From the NCBI RefSeq assembly GCF_900100735.1, contig NZ_FNCJ01000027.1, positions 16,672 through 80,671 on the forward strand: 64,000 bases of DNA. The letters run 5' to 3'. Each line of letters opens with the position of its first letter. Positions within the stretch are counted from its first letter, which is position 1. The notes beneath the pieces are model-generated. The model did not search any database. It saw nothing but the letters and a program-made list of their open reading frames with translations, and was not told where the DNA came from. Below, in pieces: positions 9,414 to 18,840 of this stretch. Source of the DNA: Paraburkholderia phenazinium (GTDB taxonomy: Bacteria > Pseudomonadota > Gammaproteobacteria > Burkholderiales > Burkholderiaceae). The position numbers were made by a program, and so were the translations under genes.

Positions 9414-10838
9414 ATGTGGGACGCCATAAACAGAGGCCTCGCATTGGCCCTTATCTCAGCCCCTTTGTTGATCGGCTGCGGCGGCGGCAACGCCGGCAAT
9501 CCTGGTGCCGTCAACACCGCGCAATGTTCCGGATCGAGTTGCCCCGCCGAGGGTCCGCCGAGCTCAGGCACAGTGGCTTCGCTGTGCCCGGCGACCGCCG
9601 ACATCGGCAATACCACCTATCTGGGCGGCGCCGGCAGCGGCGAAGTGATCAGCCTCAACATCAACGCCACAGCGATGACGTACACGCTGACATGGCTCGA
9701 ATCGCCCATTCCGCTGGCAACCGGCACCGTGACGCCGACCCGCGCGGGGGTGCAGATCACCGGCGCGGTGGTGCATCCACCGGCAGGCACGCTACCCACG
9801 GCTGAACAGACCCGCTGCGCGTTCGTGCTGACGCCCGGCACAGGCTCAGGACCTAATGGCTCCTACAGCACCGCCGCAGACTTCAACTCCGCCAATCCGC
9901 CGACGATCTTCGTCGGCAACGGCGTGGCGGGCGGCGGCATTCCCGGCGCAACGGTCCAGTTCAGCGGATTGACGATCGTCGTCTATCAGAATGTCGGCCA
10001 GGTGCCGAACCGTCATTTCGACTTCTACCCGTTCCTCGGCTTCGCCAGCACGACGACAGACATCACCAAGCTGCCGGGCACCTATAACAGCCTGCTGTAT
10101 CACCTGACCCCGTCCGGCAACTACGCAACCGTCGGCACCAACAGCATCGAAACCTTCGACGCGAGCGGCACCTGTACGTCCACCAACACCCCCAACCCCA
10201 ACTACTCGCCCAATGCCGGCGGCTGCCTGACCACGGGCAATCCGTACACGCTAGACAGCAACGGCTATTTCGACAGCACCCAGGCGCCGCAGATCGTCGC
10301 CCAGACCTCGCTGCCGCTGGTCGGGCAAACCGGCAAGTCGGGTGTCGCGCACATGATTCTCGGCCAGTTGAACGGCGCGACCGTCCCGCTCGTCGTGCGC
10401 ACGGGCAACGTCAACCTCGGCACCGGTGCGCTGCATAGCGGCGCCCAGGTCGACGACGAATCCGGCATCGCGCTGCTCACCCAAGCCACGCCGCTCGCTT
10501 CGGGCGGCTTCGACGGCGGCTACGTCGGTGCGGATTCGAACTTCAACTACACCGCCACGCTCATCAACGGCGCGACAGGCACCTTCGTCAATCCGGAAAC
10601 ATCGAGTGCGGAGGAAGGCTTCGGCCTGACCTACGGCCTCGCGACCCCGGGGCTGGTTGGCGTCACCGCGACGAATCCCAGCACCGGCGCCGTCAGTACC
10701 GGCTATGCGATCGCCGGCGGCGGCCTGTACGCGATCCTGGTCCAGGGGCAGGTCTACAACGGCGTGGTGTCGACGTCGGCTAATTCGACCACCTCCAACA
10801 GCCCGTACTTCGGCGTCGGCGCACAGGTCAACAAGTAA
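9414..10838 (+). CDS. Burkholderia-type lipoprotein (probable DUF2957)
   Basis: 474 residues. The N terminus is a lipoprotein signal peptide (hydrophobic ALALISAPLLIGCGGG, lipobox cysteine after LIG). The mature part is rich in Gly, Thr and Asn and contains TYTLTWLESPIPLATGTVTP and FVGNGVAGGGIPGATVQF. Both blocks recur in the next gene, so the two are paralogues. I believe this is the DUF2957 family, from memory of Burkholderia proteins. Function unknown. It probably forms an operon with the next gene, which starts 73 bp after its stop. Confidence 0.8.
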   Translation: MWDAINRGLALALISAPLLIGCGGGNAGNPGAVNTAQCSGSSCPAEGPPSSGTVASLCPATADIGNTTYLGGAGSGEVISLNINATAMTYTLTWLESPIPLATGTVTPTRAGVQITGAVVHPPAGTLPTAEQTRCAFVLTPGTGSGPNGSYSTAADFNSANPPTIFVGNGVAGGGIPGATVQFSGLTIVVYQNVGQVPNRHFDFYPFLGFASTTTDITKLPGTYNSLLYHLTPSGNYATVGTNSIETFDASGTCTSTNTPNPNYSPNAGGCLTTGNPYTLDSNGYFDSTQAPQIVAQTSLPLVGQTGKSGVAHMILGQLNGATVPLVVRTGNVNLGTGALHSGAQVDDESGIALLTQATPLASGGFDGGYVGADSNFNYTATLINGATGTFVNPETSSAEEGFGLTYGLATPGLVGVTATNPSTGAVSTGYAIAGGGLYAILVQGQVYNGVVSTSANSTTSNSPYFGVGAQVNK

Positions 10839-10911
10839 AGAGACAGCAGATTCGGGAGATGGCCGGACCGGGAGCCGGCCTCTACAACGAGAACATTCTG
10901 GAGGGGGCAGT

Positions 10912-12129
10912 ATGAAATGGAAATTCCTCGCGGCATTGGCTTTGACCGCGCCCTTGGTGACGGCGTGCAGCGGCGGCGGCAGCAGTTCGCCGGCGCCGGT
11001 GGTCCAGGCCCTGTGCCCCACCACGCTTGACTACAGCACGGTCTACACCGGTGGCGGAGGCGACGGTGAACTGGTCAAGCTGCAGCTCAATACAACCCAG
11101 ATGACCTGGCAGATCAGCTATATCGAATCGCCGATTCCGGCGACCACCGGCACCGTCACGCCTACCCGGGCGGGCACGACCGTCAGCGGCACCCTGACCC
11201 AGGTCACGCAACTGCCGACCGCGAAGCTCAACCAGTGCGCGTATCAGTTGAACGGCGCGAGCCTCGATCCGAACCGCCCGGCACGCGTGTTCGTCGGCGA
11301 AGGCGTCGCGGGCGGCACGATTCCCGGCGCGCAGATCCAGTTCGGTGGCGTGCTCGGTGTGGGCGCGGTACCGGACACGACCTTCCCGTACTACCCGTTC
11401 ATCGGCTTCTCGTCGATTGAGACGAACATCGCGAACGTGGCCGGCACCTACAACCAGCTCGGCTATCACCAGGTGCCCTCGCAGAACTTCCTGCCGGTCG
11501 CGGTGGACACGAAGATCACGATCAATGCCGACGGCACCTGGACCGAGTGCGATAACTCGGGCATCAACGCGGGCAAGTGCCAGCAACCCGGCACTAACTT
11601 CGTACAGTCGTCCGACCAAAGCGGCGCGTTCGAAACCGATAACTTCCAGGGCCAGGCCAAGCCGACGCTCGCCGCCACGCCAGCAGCCAAGGGCTTCATG
11701 ATCGTCGGCAAGCTGCGCGGCCAGCTAGTGCCGATTCTGGTGCGCACCGGCGTTGCCAATCCGGCGGCCCTGCTAGCCGACGATGAGTCGGGGATCTCGA
11801 TTCTCGCGCCGCAGTCCCCGGTCGCGGTGAACTCGCAGAACGGCGAGTACATCGGCGTGGACAGCCAGTTCGACTACCGCACGACGGCGCTCGAAGGCAC
11901 CGAGGCCACGCTGCTCGATCCGTTCAACGCGTCGCAGGCATCGCTGACCACGGCGCTGAATCTGGACTTCACCGAGGCGGTGCCGGGCGAAGTGACCACC
12001 ACCCAGGTGGGCGCCTCGACGGGCACCACGCCGACCGGAAAGATGATCTTCACGGGCGGCATCTTCGGCTACCTCGATCTGACGACGCCCGCATCGCCTT
12101 ACTTCACGATCGGCGCGTTCGTCCAGTAA
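10912..12129 (+). CDS. Paralogous lipoprotein (probable DUF2957)
   Basis: 405 residues with a lipoprotein signal (MKWKFLAALALTAPLVTACS, cysteine in VTACSG). The mature region parallels the previous protein: SYIESPIPATTGTVTPTRAG, RVFVGEGVAGGTIPGAQIQF, FPYYPFIGFSS and an ADDESGIS block occur in the same order. The ATG at 10912 is set by a strong GGAGGGGG site; the frame is open for 85 codons upstream only because of GC content. Tandem duplication is the simplest origin. Role unknown, likely cell-envelope. Confidence 0.82.
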   Translation: MKWKFLAALALTAPLVTACSGGGSSSPAPVVQALCPTTLDYSTVYTGGGGDGELVKLQLNTTQMTWQISYIESPIPATTGTVTPTRAGTTVSGTLTQVTQLPTAKLNQCAYQLNGASLDPNRPARVFVGEGVAGGTIPGAQIQFGGVLGVGAVPDTTFPYYPFIGFSSIETNIANVAGTYNQLGYHQVPSQNFLPVAVDTKITINADGTWTECDNSGINAGKCQQPGTNFVQSSDQSGAFETDNFQGQAKPTLAATPAAKGFMIVGKLRGQLVPILVRTGVANPAALLADDESGISILAPQSPVAVNSQNGEYIGVDSQFDYRTTALEGTEATLLDPFNASQASLTTALNLDFTEAVPGEVTTTQVGASTGTTPTGKMIFTGGIFGYLDLTTPASPYFTIGAFVQ

Positions 12130-12289
12130 TGGACGCGGCCAACACCGTCACTACGTAACGAGGCAACCGCTCCCCGGTTACTGCGCATGCAGCACGCGCA
12201 GCCGCCGGGGGCCGCCAGGTACGCGCCGGCCATGCGGGATCGAACCCCGCCGCCGCGCGTAGCAGGGCTGCCCACCCAGGAGGAACGTC

Positions 12290-13114
12290 ATGAAAAGAAT
12301 ACTCATTGCGGCGCTGGCCATGTGCCTGTCGCTCAGCGCCTACGCGCAGCACGCCGGCGACAACGTCGCGGTGCTCGGCTGGTTCCACGTAGCGCCGCAG
12401 GATTCGAGCACGCCGCTCACGACCAATGTCGCGCCGACCCCGATCAACACGCCGTTGCGTCTGCCGAACTCGTTTACCTCGGCGGGCACGAGCTTGTCGA
12501 CCAGCAACGCGAATACCGTCGGCCTCGTCTTCACCCACTTCCTCACCGACCACATCGCGGTTAGCTCGGTCGCGGGCGTACCGCCAGTGTTCAAGCTCTA
12601 CGGTCACGGCACGATCATGCCGCCCGGACCGGCAGGCGCGCTCGGCAGTCAGAATATCGGCGATCCGTCGAGCAATCCGATCGTGAAGAGCGTGCGTCAA
12701 TGGAGCCCGGCGGCGATCCTGCAGTACTACTTCAACAAGCCGGATGCGAAATTCCGGCCGTTCCTCGGTCTCGGGGTGTCGTACAACTGGTTCTCCGACA
12801 TTCAGTTGAATCCGAACTTTGTCACGGCGACCCAGAACAACCTCGGCTCGGTGCTGGCCGCCGGCGCCGGCAAGCCGGGCACGACCCAGGTCTCGGCCAA
12901 GGCGTCGTCGTCATGGCAACCGGTGTTCAATGCGGGCGCCGAGTACAACATCACGAATCACTGGGGGATCGTGGCCTCGGTCACGTATATCCCGCTGAAG
13001 ACCACCTCGTCGACGATCATCAAGGCGGCCGACGGAACGGTGCTCTCGGTGAGCAAGGCGGAACTGAAGGCGGATCCGATCATCTCGTTCCTCGCCGTTT
13101 CGTACCGGTTCTGA
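12290..13114 (+). CDS. OmpW-family outer-membrane protein
   Basis: 274 residues: a cleavable signal peptide (ending SLSAYAQ), then an eight-strand barrel of the OmpW type. Family features are LVFTHFLTDHIAVSSVAGVPP, KSVRQWSPAAILQYYFN, FRPFLGLGVSYNWF and a terminal aromatic AVSYRF. OmpW proteins form narrow hydrophobic channels for small nonpolar compounds. An AGGAGG-type site precedes the ATG. It lies 160 bp after the lipoprotein pair and may share regulation with it. Confidence 0.9.
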   Translation: MKRILIAALAMCLSLSAYAQHAGDNVAVLGWFHVAPQDSSTPLTTNVAPTPINTPLRLPNSFTSAGTSLSTSNANTVGLVFTHFLTDHIAVSSVAGVPPVFKLYGHGTIMPPGPAGALGSQNIGDPSSNPIVKSVRQWSPAAILQYYFNKPDAKFRPFLGLGVSYNWFSDIQLNPNFVTATQNNLGSVLAAGAGKPGTTQVSAKASSSWQPVFNAGAEYNITNHWGIVASVTYIPLKTTSSTIIKAADGTVLSVSKAELKADPIISFLAVSYRF

Positions 13115-13162
13115 TGCGTGAGGACGCGTGCCGGTGTGTAGAACCGGCGAAATCGTTAGACG

Positions 13163-13190
13163 AAAAAAAGCCCGCCTACTTGGGCGGGCT
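13163..13190 (-). terminator. Terminator, oriented for leftward transcripts
   Basis: AGCCCGCC / GGCGGGCT stem with a run of seven A on the plus-strand left side, hence a U tail on a leftward RNA. It probably ends the dehydrogenase transcript; for ompW it has no T run. Confidence 0.7.
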
Positions 13191-13253
13191 GAATCCATAT
13201 CAGAGGAGACATGGAGGAGACAAGACGAACTATAGCAAAGCGTTTGGTGCGGC

Positions 13254-13288
13254 GCAACATCCGAATTAGGGTTGACCCTCGATGTTGC
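13254..13288. other. Intergenic two-part hairpin
   Basis: GCAACATC and GATGTTGC form an outer stem, with AGGG/CCCT pairing inside. No T run follows on the plus strand. It lies between two convergent genes; a processing or weak termination signal is possible. Confidence 0.4.
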
Positions 13289-13331
13289 GTTTACACAACA
13301 TTACAGCTTTAGGTGATTGATCAGGAAATTT

Positions 13332-14201
13332 TCAACGCCCCGCCCGGCGCGCCGACACTTCGCCCAGCACCGCAAAGTCTTTCTCCCCGTCGCCATGGGC
13401 GATCGCATCGATCAGGCTATCGCGCACCAGGCTCGCCACCGGCAGCGGCGTGGATACGGCATCGGCGGCGGCCAGCGCGAGCCGCACATCCTTCAGACCC
13501 AGCCGCGCCTTGAACAGGGCCGGCTCATAGCGCCGCTCGGCGATCAGCTTGCCGTAGCCCTGATAGACCGGGCCGGGAAACATACCCGCCGTCACCACAT
13601 CGAGAAAATCCTGCGTCGCGACACCGTGCCCCGTGAGCAGGCTTGCTGCCTCGCCAAGGGTTTCGACCGCGGCCGCCAGCATGAAATTGGCCGCCAGCTT
13701 CATCACATTCGCCTGTTGCGGCAGCGAACCGATGCGCCACGTCTTCTGGCCAATCGCATCGAGCACCGGTTGCACGCGCTCGATCGCCTCCGCGGGACCG
13801 GCCGCGATAATCGTCAGCTTGCCCGCCGCCGCGACGTCCGGGCGGCCCAGCACCGGCGCGGCCACGTAGTGCAGGCCGCGCGCCGCGTGCGCGTGAGCCA
13901 GTTCTTCAGCCAGGGCGACCGAGATCGTCGCCATGTTCACGTGAATCAGACCGCGCGGAGCCTGCTCCAGCAACGCGGCGTCGACCACCGCGCGCAGCGC
14001 CGTGTCGTCGGCCAGCATCGAAAAAACCGCGTCGCCTGCAAACGCTTCGGCCGGTGAGTCCACCACCTTTGCACCTGCTGCGGCAAACGGCTGCGCCCGT
14101 TCGCGCGAGCGGTTCCAGACGCGTACGGTGTGGCCCGCTTTCAGCATGTTTTGAACCATGGCGACACCCATCTCGCCGAGTCCGATAAAACCGATGTCCA
14201 T
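13332..14201 (-). CDS. NAD(P)-dependent beta-hydroxyacid dehydrogenase
   Basis: 289 residues, belonging to the 3-hydroxyisobutyrate/tartronate-semialdehyde reductase family. The Rossmann start is MDIGFIGLGEMGVAMVQNML. The substrate loop has HVNMATIS, and the catalytic lysine lies in NVMKLAANFMLAAAVETLGE. C-terminal helices contain GLKDVRLALAAADAVSTPLP. The substrate cannot be told from sequence. The start at MDIGFIG is preferred over an ATG four codons upstream because family members begin there. Confidence 0.9.
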   Translation of the reverse strand: MDIGFIGLGEMGVAMVQNMLKAGHTVRVWNRSRERAQPFAAAGAKVVDSPAEAFAGDAVFSMLADDTALRAVVDAALLEQAPRGLIHVNMATISVALAEELAHAHAARGLHYVAAPVLGRPDVAAAGKLTIIAAGPAEAIERVQPVLDAIGQKTWRIGSLPQQANVMKLAANFMLAAAVETLGEAASLLTGHGVATQDFLDVVTAGMFPGPVYQGYGKLIAERRYEPALFKARLGLKDVRLALAAADAVSTPLPVASLVRDSLIDAIAHGDGEKDFAVLGEVSARRAGR

Positions 14202-14295
14202 CTCTTGCTCCACTCTTCAAGGGAAGATGAAGTAGAGCATAGCCCTGCTGCGCCTGCTGGCAGCGTGCCACGCGACACGGTGCGATACTGATGAG

Positions 14296-15042
14296 ATGGT
14301 CACCGCGACTTTCCGCTTCTACGAGGAACTGAACGACTTTCTCGCCCGGCCGCTGCGCCGGCGCGCGTTCAGTTGTGCGTGCGCGCCCGCGGCAACCGCC
14401 AAGCACATGATCGAAGCGCTCGGCGTGCCGCATACCGAAGTCGAACTGATTCTGGTGAACGGCGAGTCGGTCGGCTTCGAACGGCAACTGGCGGACGGCG
14501 ACCGCGTGGCGGTCTATCCGAAGTTCGAGGCGCTCGATATCCAGCCGCTGCTGCGCGTGCGCGAACGGCCGTTGCGGGTCATGCGCTTTATCGCCGACGC
14601 CCATCTCGGCGGCCTCGCCCAACTGCTCCGACTGGCCGGCTTCGACACGCTCTACGACAACCACTACCCTGATGCCGATATCGAGGTGCTCGCGGCCGCC
14701 GAACAGCGGATCGTGCTCACACGCGACCGCGAACTGCTCAAACGACGCACCATCACGCACGGTTGCTACGTGCGCACGCTCAAACCCAAGGCGCAATTGC
14801 GCGAGATTTTCGACCGGCTCGATCTGGCCGGCAGCGCCCAGCCGTTTCGTTTGTGCCTCACCTGCAACGCGCCGCTGCGGCGCATTCCGAAGGACGAAGT
14901 GGCTGACCGCGCGCCGCCTGGCGTACTCGAGCGGCACGCGCAATTTGTGACCTGCGACGTGTGCCGGCGGGTGTTCTGGGAGGGCACTCATTGGCAGCGG
15001 ATGCGCGCCTTGATGGACAGCATGGCGGGCGAGCGTGCTTGA
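14296..15042 (+). CDS. Mut7-C RNase-domain protein with ubiquitin-like N terminus
   Basis: 248 residues. Residues 1-85 look like a ThiS/MoaD-type beta-grasp (YEELNDFL, then DGDRVAVYP). Residues 95-240 are Mut7-C: MRFIADAHLGGLAQLLRLAGFDTLY carries the first aspartate of the PIN-like site, IVLTRDREL the second acidic patch, and CLTC/CDVC form a zinc ribbon. These proteins are predicted RNases; no substrate is known. Divergent from the dehydrogenase. Confidence 0.88.
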   Translation: MVTATFRFYEELNDFLARPLRRRAFSCACAPAATAKHMIEALGVPHTEVELILVNGESVGFERQLADGDRVAVYPKFEALDIQPLLRVRERPLRVMRFIADAHLGGLAQLLRLAGFDTLYDNHYPDADIEVLAAAEQRIVLTRDRELLKRRTITHGCYVRTLKPKAQLREIFDRLDLAGSAQPFRLCLTCNAPLRRIPKDEVADRAPPGVLERHAQFVTCDVCRRVFWEGTHWQRMRALMDSMAGERA

Positions 15043-15152
15043 ACCCACGGCCCACCCGGAGCACCGTTTGCGGCCAGCGGACCCCGCACCTGGCTGGCGA
15101 GCCGGCGCGATGCGTACAATGCGGGATTACCTATCATGCAGAGGCTTTCCGT

Positions 15153-15440
15153 ATGGCGATGAAAAAAACCGACCTTGAGAAGAACAAGGCCCTCAAACTG
15201 ACCAATTCGATGAAGCTGGCGACCGCCGACCGCTTCGGCAAGGCATCCGCCGCGGCGCCCGTGCTCGACCGCCGCGAACAACGCAAGCTCGACCAGGCAC
15301 AGGGACTCGTGCCGTTCGCCTGCAAGCTCAACGCCGACCTCGTCGAAAAGCTGAAGGAACGCGCGGCTGCGCATCCTGAAGGCATGACCGGGTTGCTCAC
15401 CGAAGTCATCAACCGCGGTCTCGCAGCCGACGCGTCGTAA
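15153..15440 (+). CDS. Small conserved hypothetical protein
   Basis: 95 residues starting MAMKKTDLEKNKALKLTNSM. Lysine-rich N terminus; the C-terminal half (VPFACKLNADLVEKLKERAA, then TGLLTEVINRGL) has the strand-helix-helix rhythm of a ribbon-helix-helix protein. That assignment is from pattern alone. The longer open frame upstream has no family character. Confidence 0.65.
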   Translation: MAMKKTDLEKNKALKLTNSMKLATADRFGKASAAAPVLDRREQRKLDQAQGLVPFACKLNADLVEKLKERAAAHPEGMTGLLTEVINRGLAADAS

Positions 15441-16116
15441 CGCTGCCCGGCGCCCGCACGTCAGACCCGACTCAAGCGGGCCGAGCGAGGCGAGGTTCGA
15501 CGCGACGCTGCGCCGTGCCTCACCTCACCCGCCGGTCCAAGCCGCGAATTGCTACGCAGTGCTGATTCGATGCCTTGAACATAGGCATCCCCTCACGACA
15601 ATCCCCTATCCCGAACAGGCCTTCTGCGCCCTGGCATCCCCTTCCTATAGCGCTCCGGTCCCTACACACAGGACTCTTGAGCAAGCCGCTTACGGCCGAG
15701 CGAAAGAAATTTTCGGATTGGTAAGAATTCTCGTTGACTTGCCTTCATGGGCGCGCCTAAACTTCGCACGTTCTAACAAAAGGGGCAAATGCCTTGGACA
15801 GTTGTAGTTGTCGATCTTCGATCTATATCTCTGCCTGACAGGCAGGACGTCCCGCGCTATAGCCCTTTTCTAGCCGCCGTCTTGCCAGCCAGGCAGACGG
15901 TGCGCGTCGCAGTACTTCGCAGCAGTCACTCCTAGTACTTCTCCGTGCCCATTCACTGATATCGCTCTTGCGGTACGCGTCTTTTCGCGCGTGCTGTTTG
16001 CGCTTTCAGCGCCACAGGCTCGCGCCTGCGGTGCTGCTCGTTCACGCCTTTCGTCAGCTTCGCCTTGACCGGCGTGTGGATCAACACACCTGCGCATTTG
16101 CGCAAAGGAGGCCGTC
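15441..16116. promoter_or_regulatory. Long leader or intergenic region before the Nramp gene
   Basis: About 675 bp without a convincing gene. The left part holds the 3' region of the preceding gene. From about 15,830 the sequence has several GC-rich inverted repeats, including TGCGCATTTGCGCA just before the first strong ribosome binding site. Because two tiny ORFs follow, this may be the transcribed 5' leader of the Nramp operon. I could not recognise a known riboswitch. Confidence 0.35.
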
Positions 16117-16218
16117 ATGCCTGACAGTGACTCTAGTCCCTCTTCTCACTCTTGCCGCTCCAGCGGCAATTCCGAGCTTCACGTGGGCAGCCATCGCGCT
16201 GCGTCACGCATCGCCTGA
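16117..16218 (+). CDS. Candidate 33-residue serine-rich leader peptide
   Basis: An ATG six bases after AAAGGAGG opens a 33-codon frame (begins MPDSDSSPSSHSC, ends AASRIA) with ten serines. The ribosome binding site is unusually strong, which is the main support. It lies about 115 bp before a second short ORF and about 370 bp before the Nramp transporter, so it could be a regulatory upstream ORF. Coding is unproven. Confidence 0.4.
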   Translation: MPDSDSSPSSHSCRSSGNSELHVGSHRAASRIA

Positions 16219-16332
16219 CCCAAAGTCTGCCGCGTTCCTCCGGCCGCACCGCCTTCTCGAGGCGGGCCGCCCGCGAAACAGCCAGGCCGGCTTGTCAGGC
16301 TCTGTTTCAACGGGTTCACCGGAGGATTCACC

Positions 16333-16488
16333 ATGCACTTCGCACTCCTTGTTTCACAACTGCCGCACGTCGAAGAAGCACGCAACCACTACAACGACAT
16401 GCTTTCGCTGCAGCCGCGCCACTACGCACAGCGCGCCGTCGCTGCGTTGCGCGCCGCCCTGCAGACGCTAAAGGCCATCGCGCCCTGA
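16333..16488 (+). CDS. Candidate 51-residue small protein upstream of the Nramp gene
   Basis: GGAGG sits eight bases before the ATG. The product (MHFALLVSQLPHVEEARNHY at the start, ending LQTLKAIAP) looks like a single amphipathic helical protein, with His and Glu residues that could bind metal. It ends 97 bp before the transporter start, in the same direction. It is too short for routine gene finders. Not recognised as a known family. Confidence 0.5.
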   Translation: MHFALLVSQLPHVEEARNHYNDMLSLQPRHYAQRAVAALRAALQTLKAIAP

Positions 16489-16585
16489 GCGGCGCGATTC
16501 ATCGCGGCCGTCCGGAACACAACCTCCATCCGCAAACACCGGACGGAGCGCGAGACTCGACAACCCAACCATCGGGAGAACTCAC

Positions 16586-18250
16586 ATGTCCACGTCATCG
16601 AACGTTTCACCACCACGTCCCGCCGTGCTCGAACGCAGCGCGGTCCTCGACTCGGCGCACCTCGGCGACATCAAAGGCGCCTTCGGCACGATTGCGCGCC
16701 ACGATACCGCCCCGCGCACCAACTGGTTCGCACGCCTACGCACGCTGCTCGCGATCCTCGGCCCCGGCCTGATCGTGATGGTCGGCGACAACGATGCCGG
16801 CGCCTTCGGCACCTACACGCAAGCGGGCCAGAACTACGGCACCACTCTGCTGTGGACGCTCCTTCTCCTGATTCCCGTCCTGTTCGTGAATCAGGAGATG
16901 GTGCTCCGCCTCGGCGCAGTCACGGGCGTCGGTCATGCCCGGCTGATCTTCGAGCGCTTCGGCAAGTTCTGGGGCGCGTTTAGCGTAATCGACCTGTTCA
17001 TTCTGAATGCGCTCACACTCGTCACCGAGTTCATCGGCATCACCTTCGCGCTCGATTATCTCGGCGTGCCGAAGGTACCCGGCGTGGTGATCGCCGCACT
17101 CCTGACCGGAGCAGCCGTGAGCACCGGCAACTTCAGAAGGTTCGAGCGCTTCGCCTTGGTCCTCTGCCTGCTGAGCCTGTTGCTGGTGCCGGTGCTGGTG
17201 TCGATTCACCCGCCGGTCAGCCAGATCACGCGCGACTTCTTCATCCCTAACTGGCCCGCGAATTCGAAGCTGAGCGATGTGATGCTGCTCGTGATCGGCA
17301 TCGTCGGCACGACGGTCGCTCCGTGGCAACTGTTCTTCCAGCAAAGCTATGTGGTCGACAAGCGCATTACGCCGCGCTTCATGAAATACGAAAAGGCCGA
17401 CCTGTGGATCGGTATCGCCTTCGTGATGATCGGCGCGGTCGCGATGATCGCGTTCTGCGCGGCGCTGTTCTCAGGCCGCCCGGAATTCGGCAACTTCACG
17501 GATGCCGGCGGCGTGATCGTCGGACTCGACAAGTATGTCGGCAAGTGGCCTGCGGTGATTTTCGCCGTCGCGCTGCTGGACGCGTGCATCATCGGTGCGG
17601 CTGCGGTCTCGCTCTCGACCGCCTATGCGATCGGCGACGTCTTCAAGATCCGCCATTCGCTGCATCGTGGCGTAGGCGAGGCGAAGGGCTTCTACTTCGT
17701 GTACTTCGGCATCATCGCCTTCGCCGCGGCGCTCGTGCTGATTCCGGGCAGCCCGCTCGGTCTGCTGACTGAAGCGGTGCAAACGCTGGCTGGCGTGCTG
17801 CTGCCGAGCGCCACGGTGTTCCTGCTGCTGTTGTGCAACGATCGCGCGGTGCTCGGTCCGTGGGTCAACTCGATGAAGCTGAACATCTTCACGGGCGCCG
17901 TGATCTGGGTGCTGGTGATGCTCTCGATCATCCTGACGGCTTCGGTGATGTACCCGGATATCACCGGCGAGACGATCCTCGAAGTGCTGGCCGGCGGCAC
18001 GCTGCTGGCGATCGTGGCGGCAACGGTGCTGTTCCTGGTGCGCAAGCGTGGCGTCAACGCATGGGCCGATGCCCTCACGGCCTCGCTGCAGAAAGAGTCG
18101 CGCGACACGTGGCGCATGCCGCCGCTCGTGGACCTGCCGCCGCCCAACCTGACATTGAGCAAGCGCGTGTGGATGGGGGTGCTGCGCGGCTACCTGATCG
18201 TGGCCGTTGCGCTGGTGCTGGTGAAGGTCGTCCAGGTGGCGTTTCACTAA
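16586..18250 (+). CDS. Nramp-family divalent metal transporter
   Basis: 554 residues with eleven or more membrane helices. The Nramp signature is in helix 1: GPGLIVMVGDNDAGAFGTY, where the usual DPGN is VGDNDAG, and helix 6 has APWQLFFQQSYVVDKR where canonical transporters have an MPHN-type motif. These changes resemble the Nramp-related magnesium or divergent subgroup more than canonical MntH (about 410-440 residues), so the ion is uncertain. GGGAGA precedes the ATG. It is probably transcribed with the small ORFs ahead of it. Confidence 0.85.
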   Translation: MSTSSNVSPPRPAVLERSAVLDSAHLGDIKGAFGTIARHDTAPRTNWFARLRTLLAILGPGLIVMVGDNDAGAFGTYTQAGQNYGTTLLWTLLLLIPVLFVNQEMVLRLGAVTGVGHARLIFERFGKFWGAFSVIDLFILNALTLVTEFIGITFALDYLGVPKVPGVVIAALLTGAAVSTGNFRRFERFALVLCLLSLLLVPVLVSIHPPVSQITRDFFIPNWPANSKLSDVMLLVIGIVGTTVAPWQLFFQQSYVVDKRITPRFMKYEKADLWIGIAFVMIGAVAMIAFCAALFSGRPEFGNFTDAGGVIVGLDKYVGKWPAVIFAVALLDACIIGAAAVSLSTAYAIGDVFKIRHSLHRGVGEAKGFYFVYFGIIAFAAALVLIPGSPLGLLTEAVQTLAGVLLPSATVFLLLLCNDRAVLGPWVNSMKLNIFTGAVIWVLVMLSIILTASVMYPDITGETILEVLAGGTLLAIVAATVLFLVRKRGVNAWADALTASLQKESRDTWRMPPLVDLPPPNLTLSKRVWMGVLRGYLIVAVALVLVKVVQVAFH

Positions 18251-18257
18251 ACCATGA

Positions 18258-18289
18258 AAAAAGGCCAGAGCATTCGCTCTGGCCTTTCT
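18258..18289. terminator. Bidirectional terminator after the Nramp gene
   Basis: Perfect 12-bp stem AAAGGCCAGAGC / GCTCTGGCCTTT with loop ATTC. The A run on the left favours leftward termination, serving the small secreted-protein gene; the rightward T run is short. Confidence 0.85.
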
Positions 18290-18397
18290 ACCTGCAATTC
18301 CCTACCGGTCCTGTTACCCGCGCCGGCCGACTGGCTGGGTGCGACTGCGTACCGGCCGGGCTCGCATGGCGGACAATGCAAACCCAAGCTGGCTAGC

Positions 18398-18610
18398 TTA
18401 GTTCGGCGTGCCCTTGTCGTTCGTGCCGGCAGCCGATGCGGCTTCCGAAACCTTGGCACGCTTGCCATGCGTCTTCAGCTTCTTGTGATGCTTCGCGGGC
18501 TTTGCGGTGCTAGCTGCTGCCGGCGCTGCTGCGTCGGATGCCTGTGCGAAAGCCTGAACGGACACCAGCGCGAGGGCTGCGGTTGCGAGCGAGGCAATGA
18601 CTTTTTTCAT
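18398..18610 (-). CDS. Small exported Ala/Lys/His-rich protein
   Basis: 70 residues: a signal peptide MKKVIASLATAALALVSVQA cleaved after AFAQA, then a short Ala/Pro stretch and a basic core (KPAKHHKKLKTHGKRAK). Composition recalls acid-shock-type periplasmic peptides, but no family is claimed. A good ribosome binding region (GGGGATTAACAC) precedes the ATG. Confidence 0.7.
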   Translation of the reverse strand: MKKVIASLATAALALVSVQAFAQASDAAAPAAASTAKPAKHHKKLKTHGKRAKVSEAASAAGTNDKGTPN

Positions 18611-18840
18611 GTGTTAATCCCCAAACCTGAACGACTGAGAGTCAATGTGAATGAATGAAAACAGCATGGTGAAGCAGACATGACGACGTGGCGCCTGGCG
18701 GCTCCCCGCGGGGGAGTATTACGCAGCGTAGTGCGTTTGTCATCCCATATAACCCGATCTGTATTTTCCGGGAGACAGGTTTCTTTCGTTATCCCTTCAA
18801 TCGCCCGGCTGATGCTATTTTGGGCACGGATCGGGGCGCT

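Noticed and set aside
15441..16116. Known manganese (yybP-ykoY) riboswitch ahead of the Nramp gene
   Set aside because: The conserved loop sequences of that riboswitch were not found by eye in this leader.
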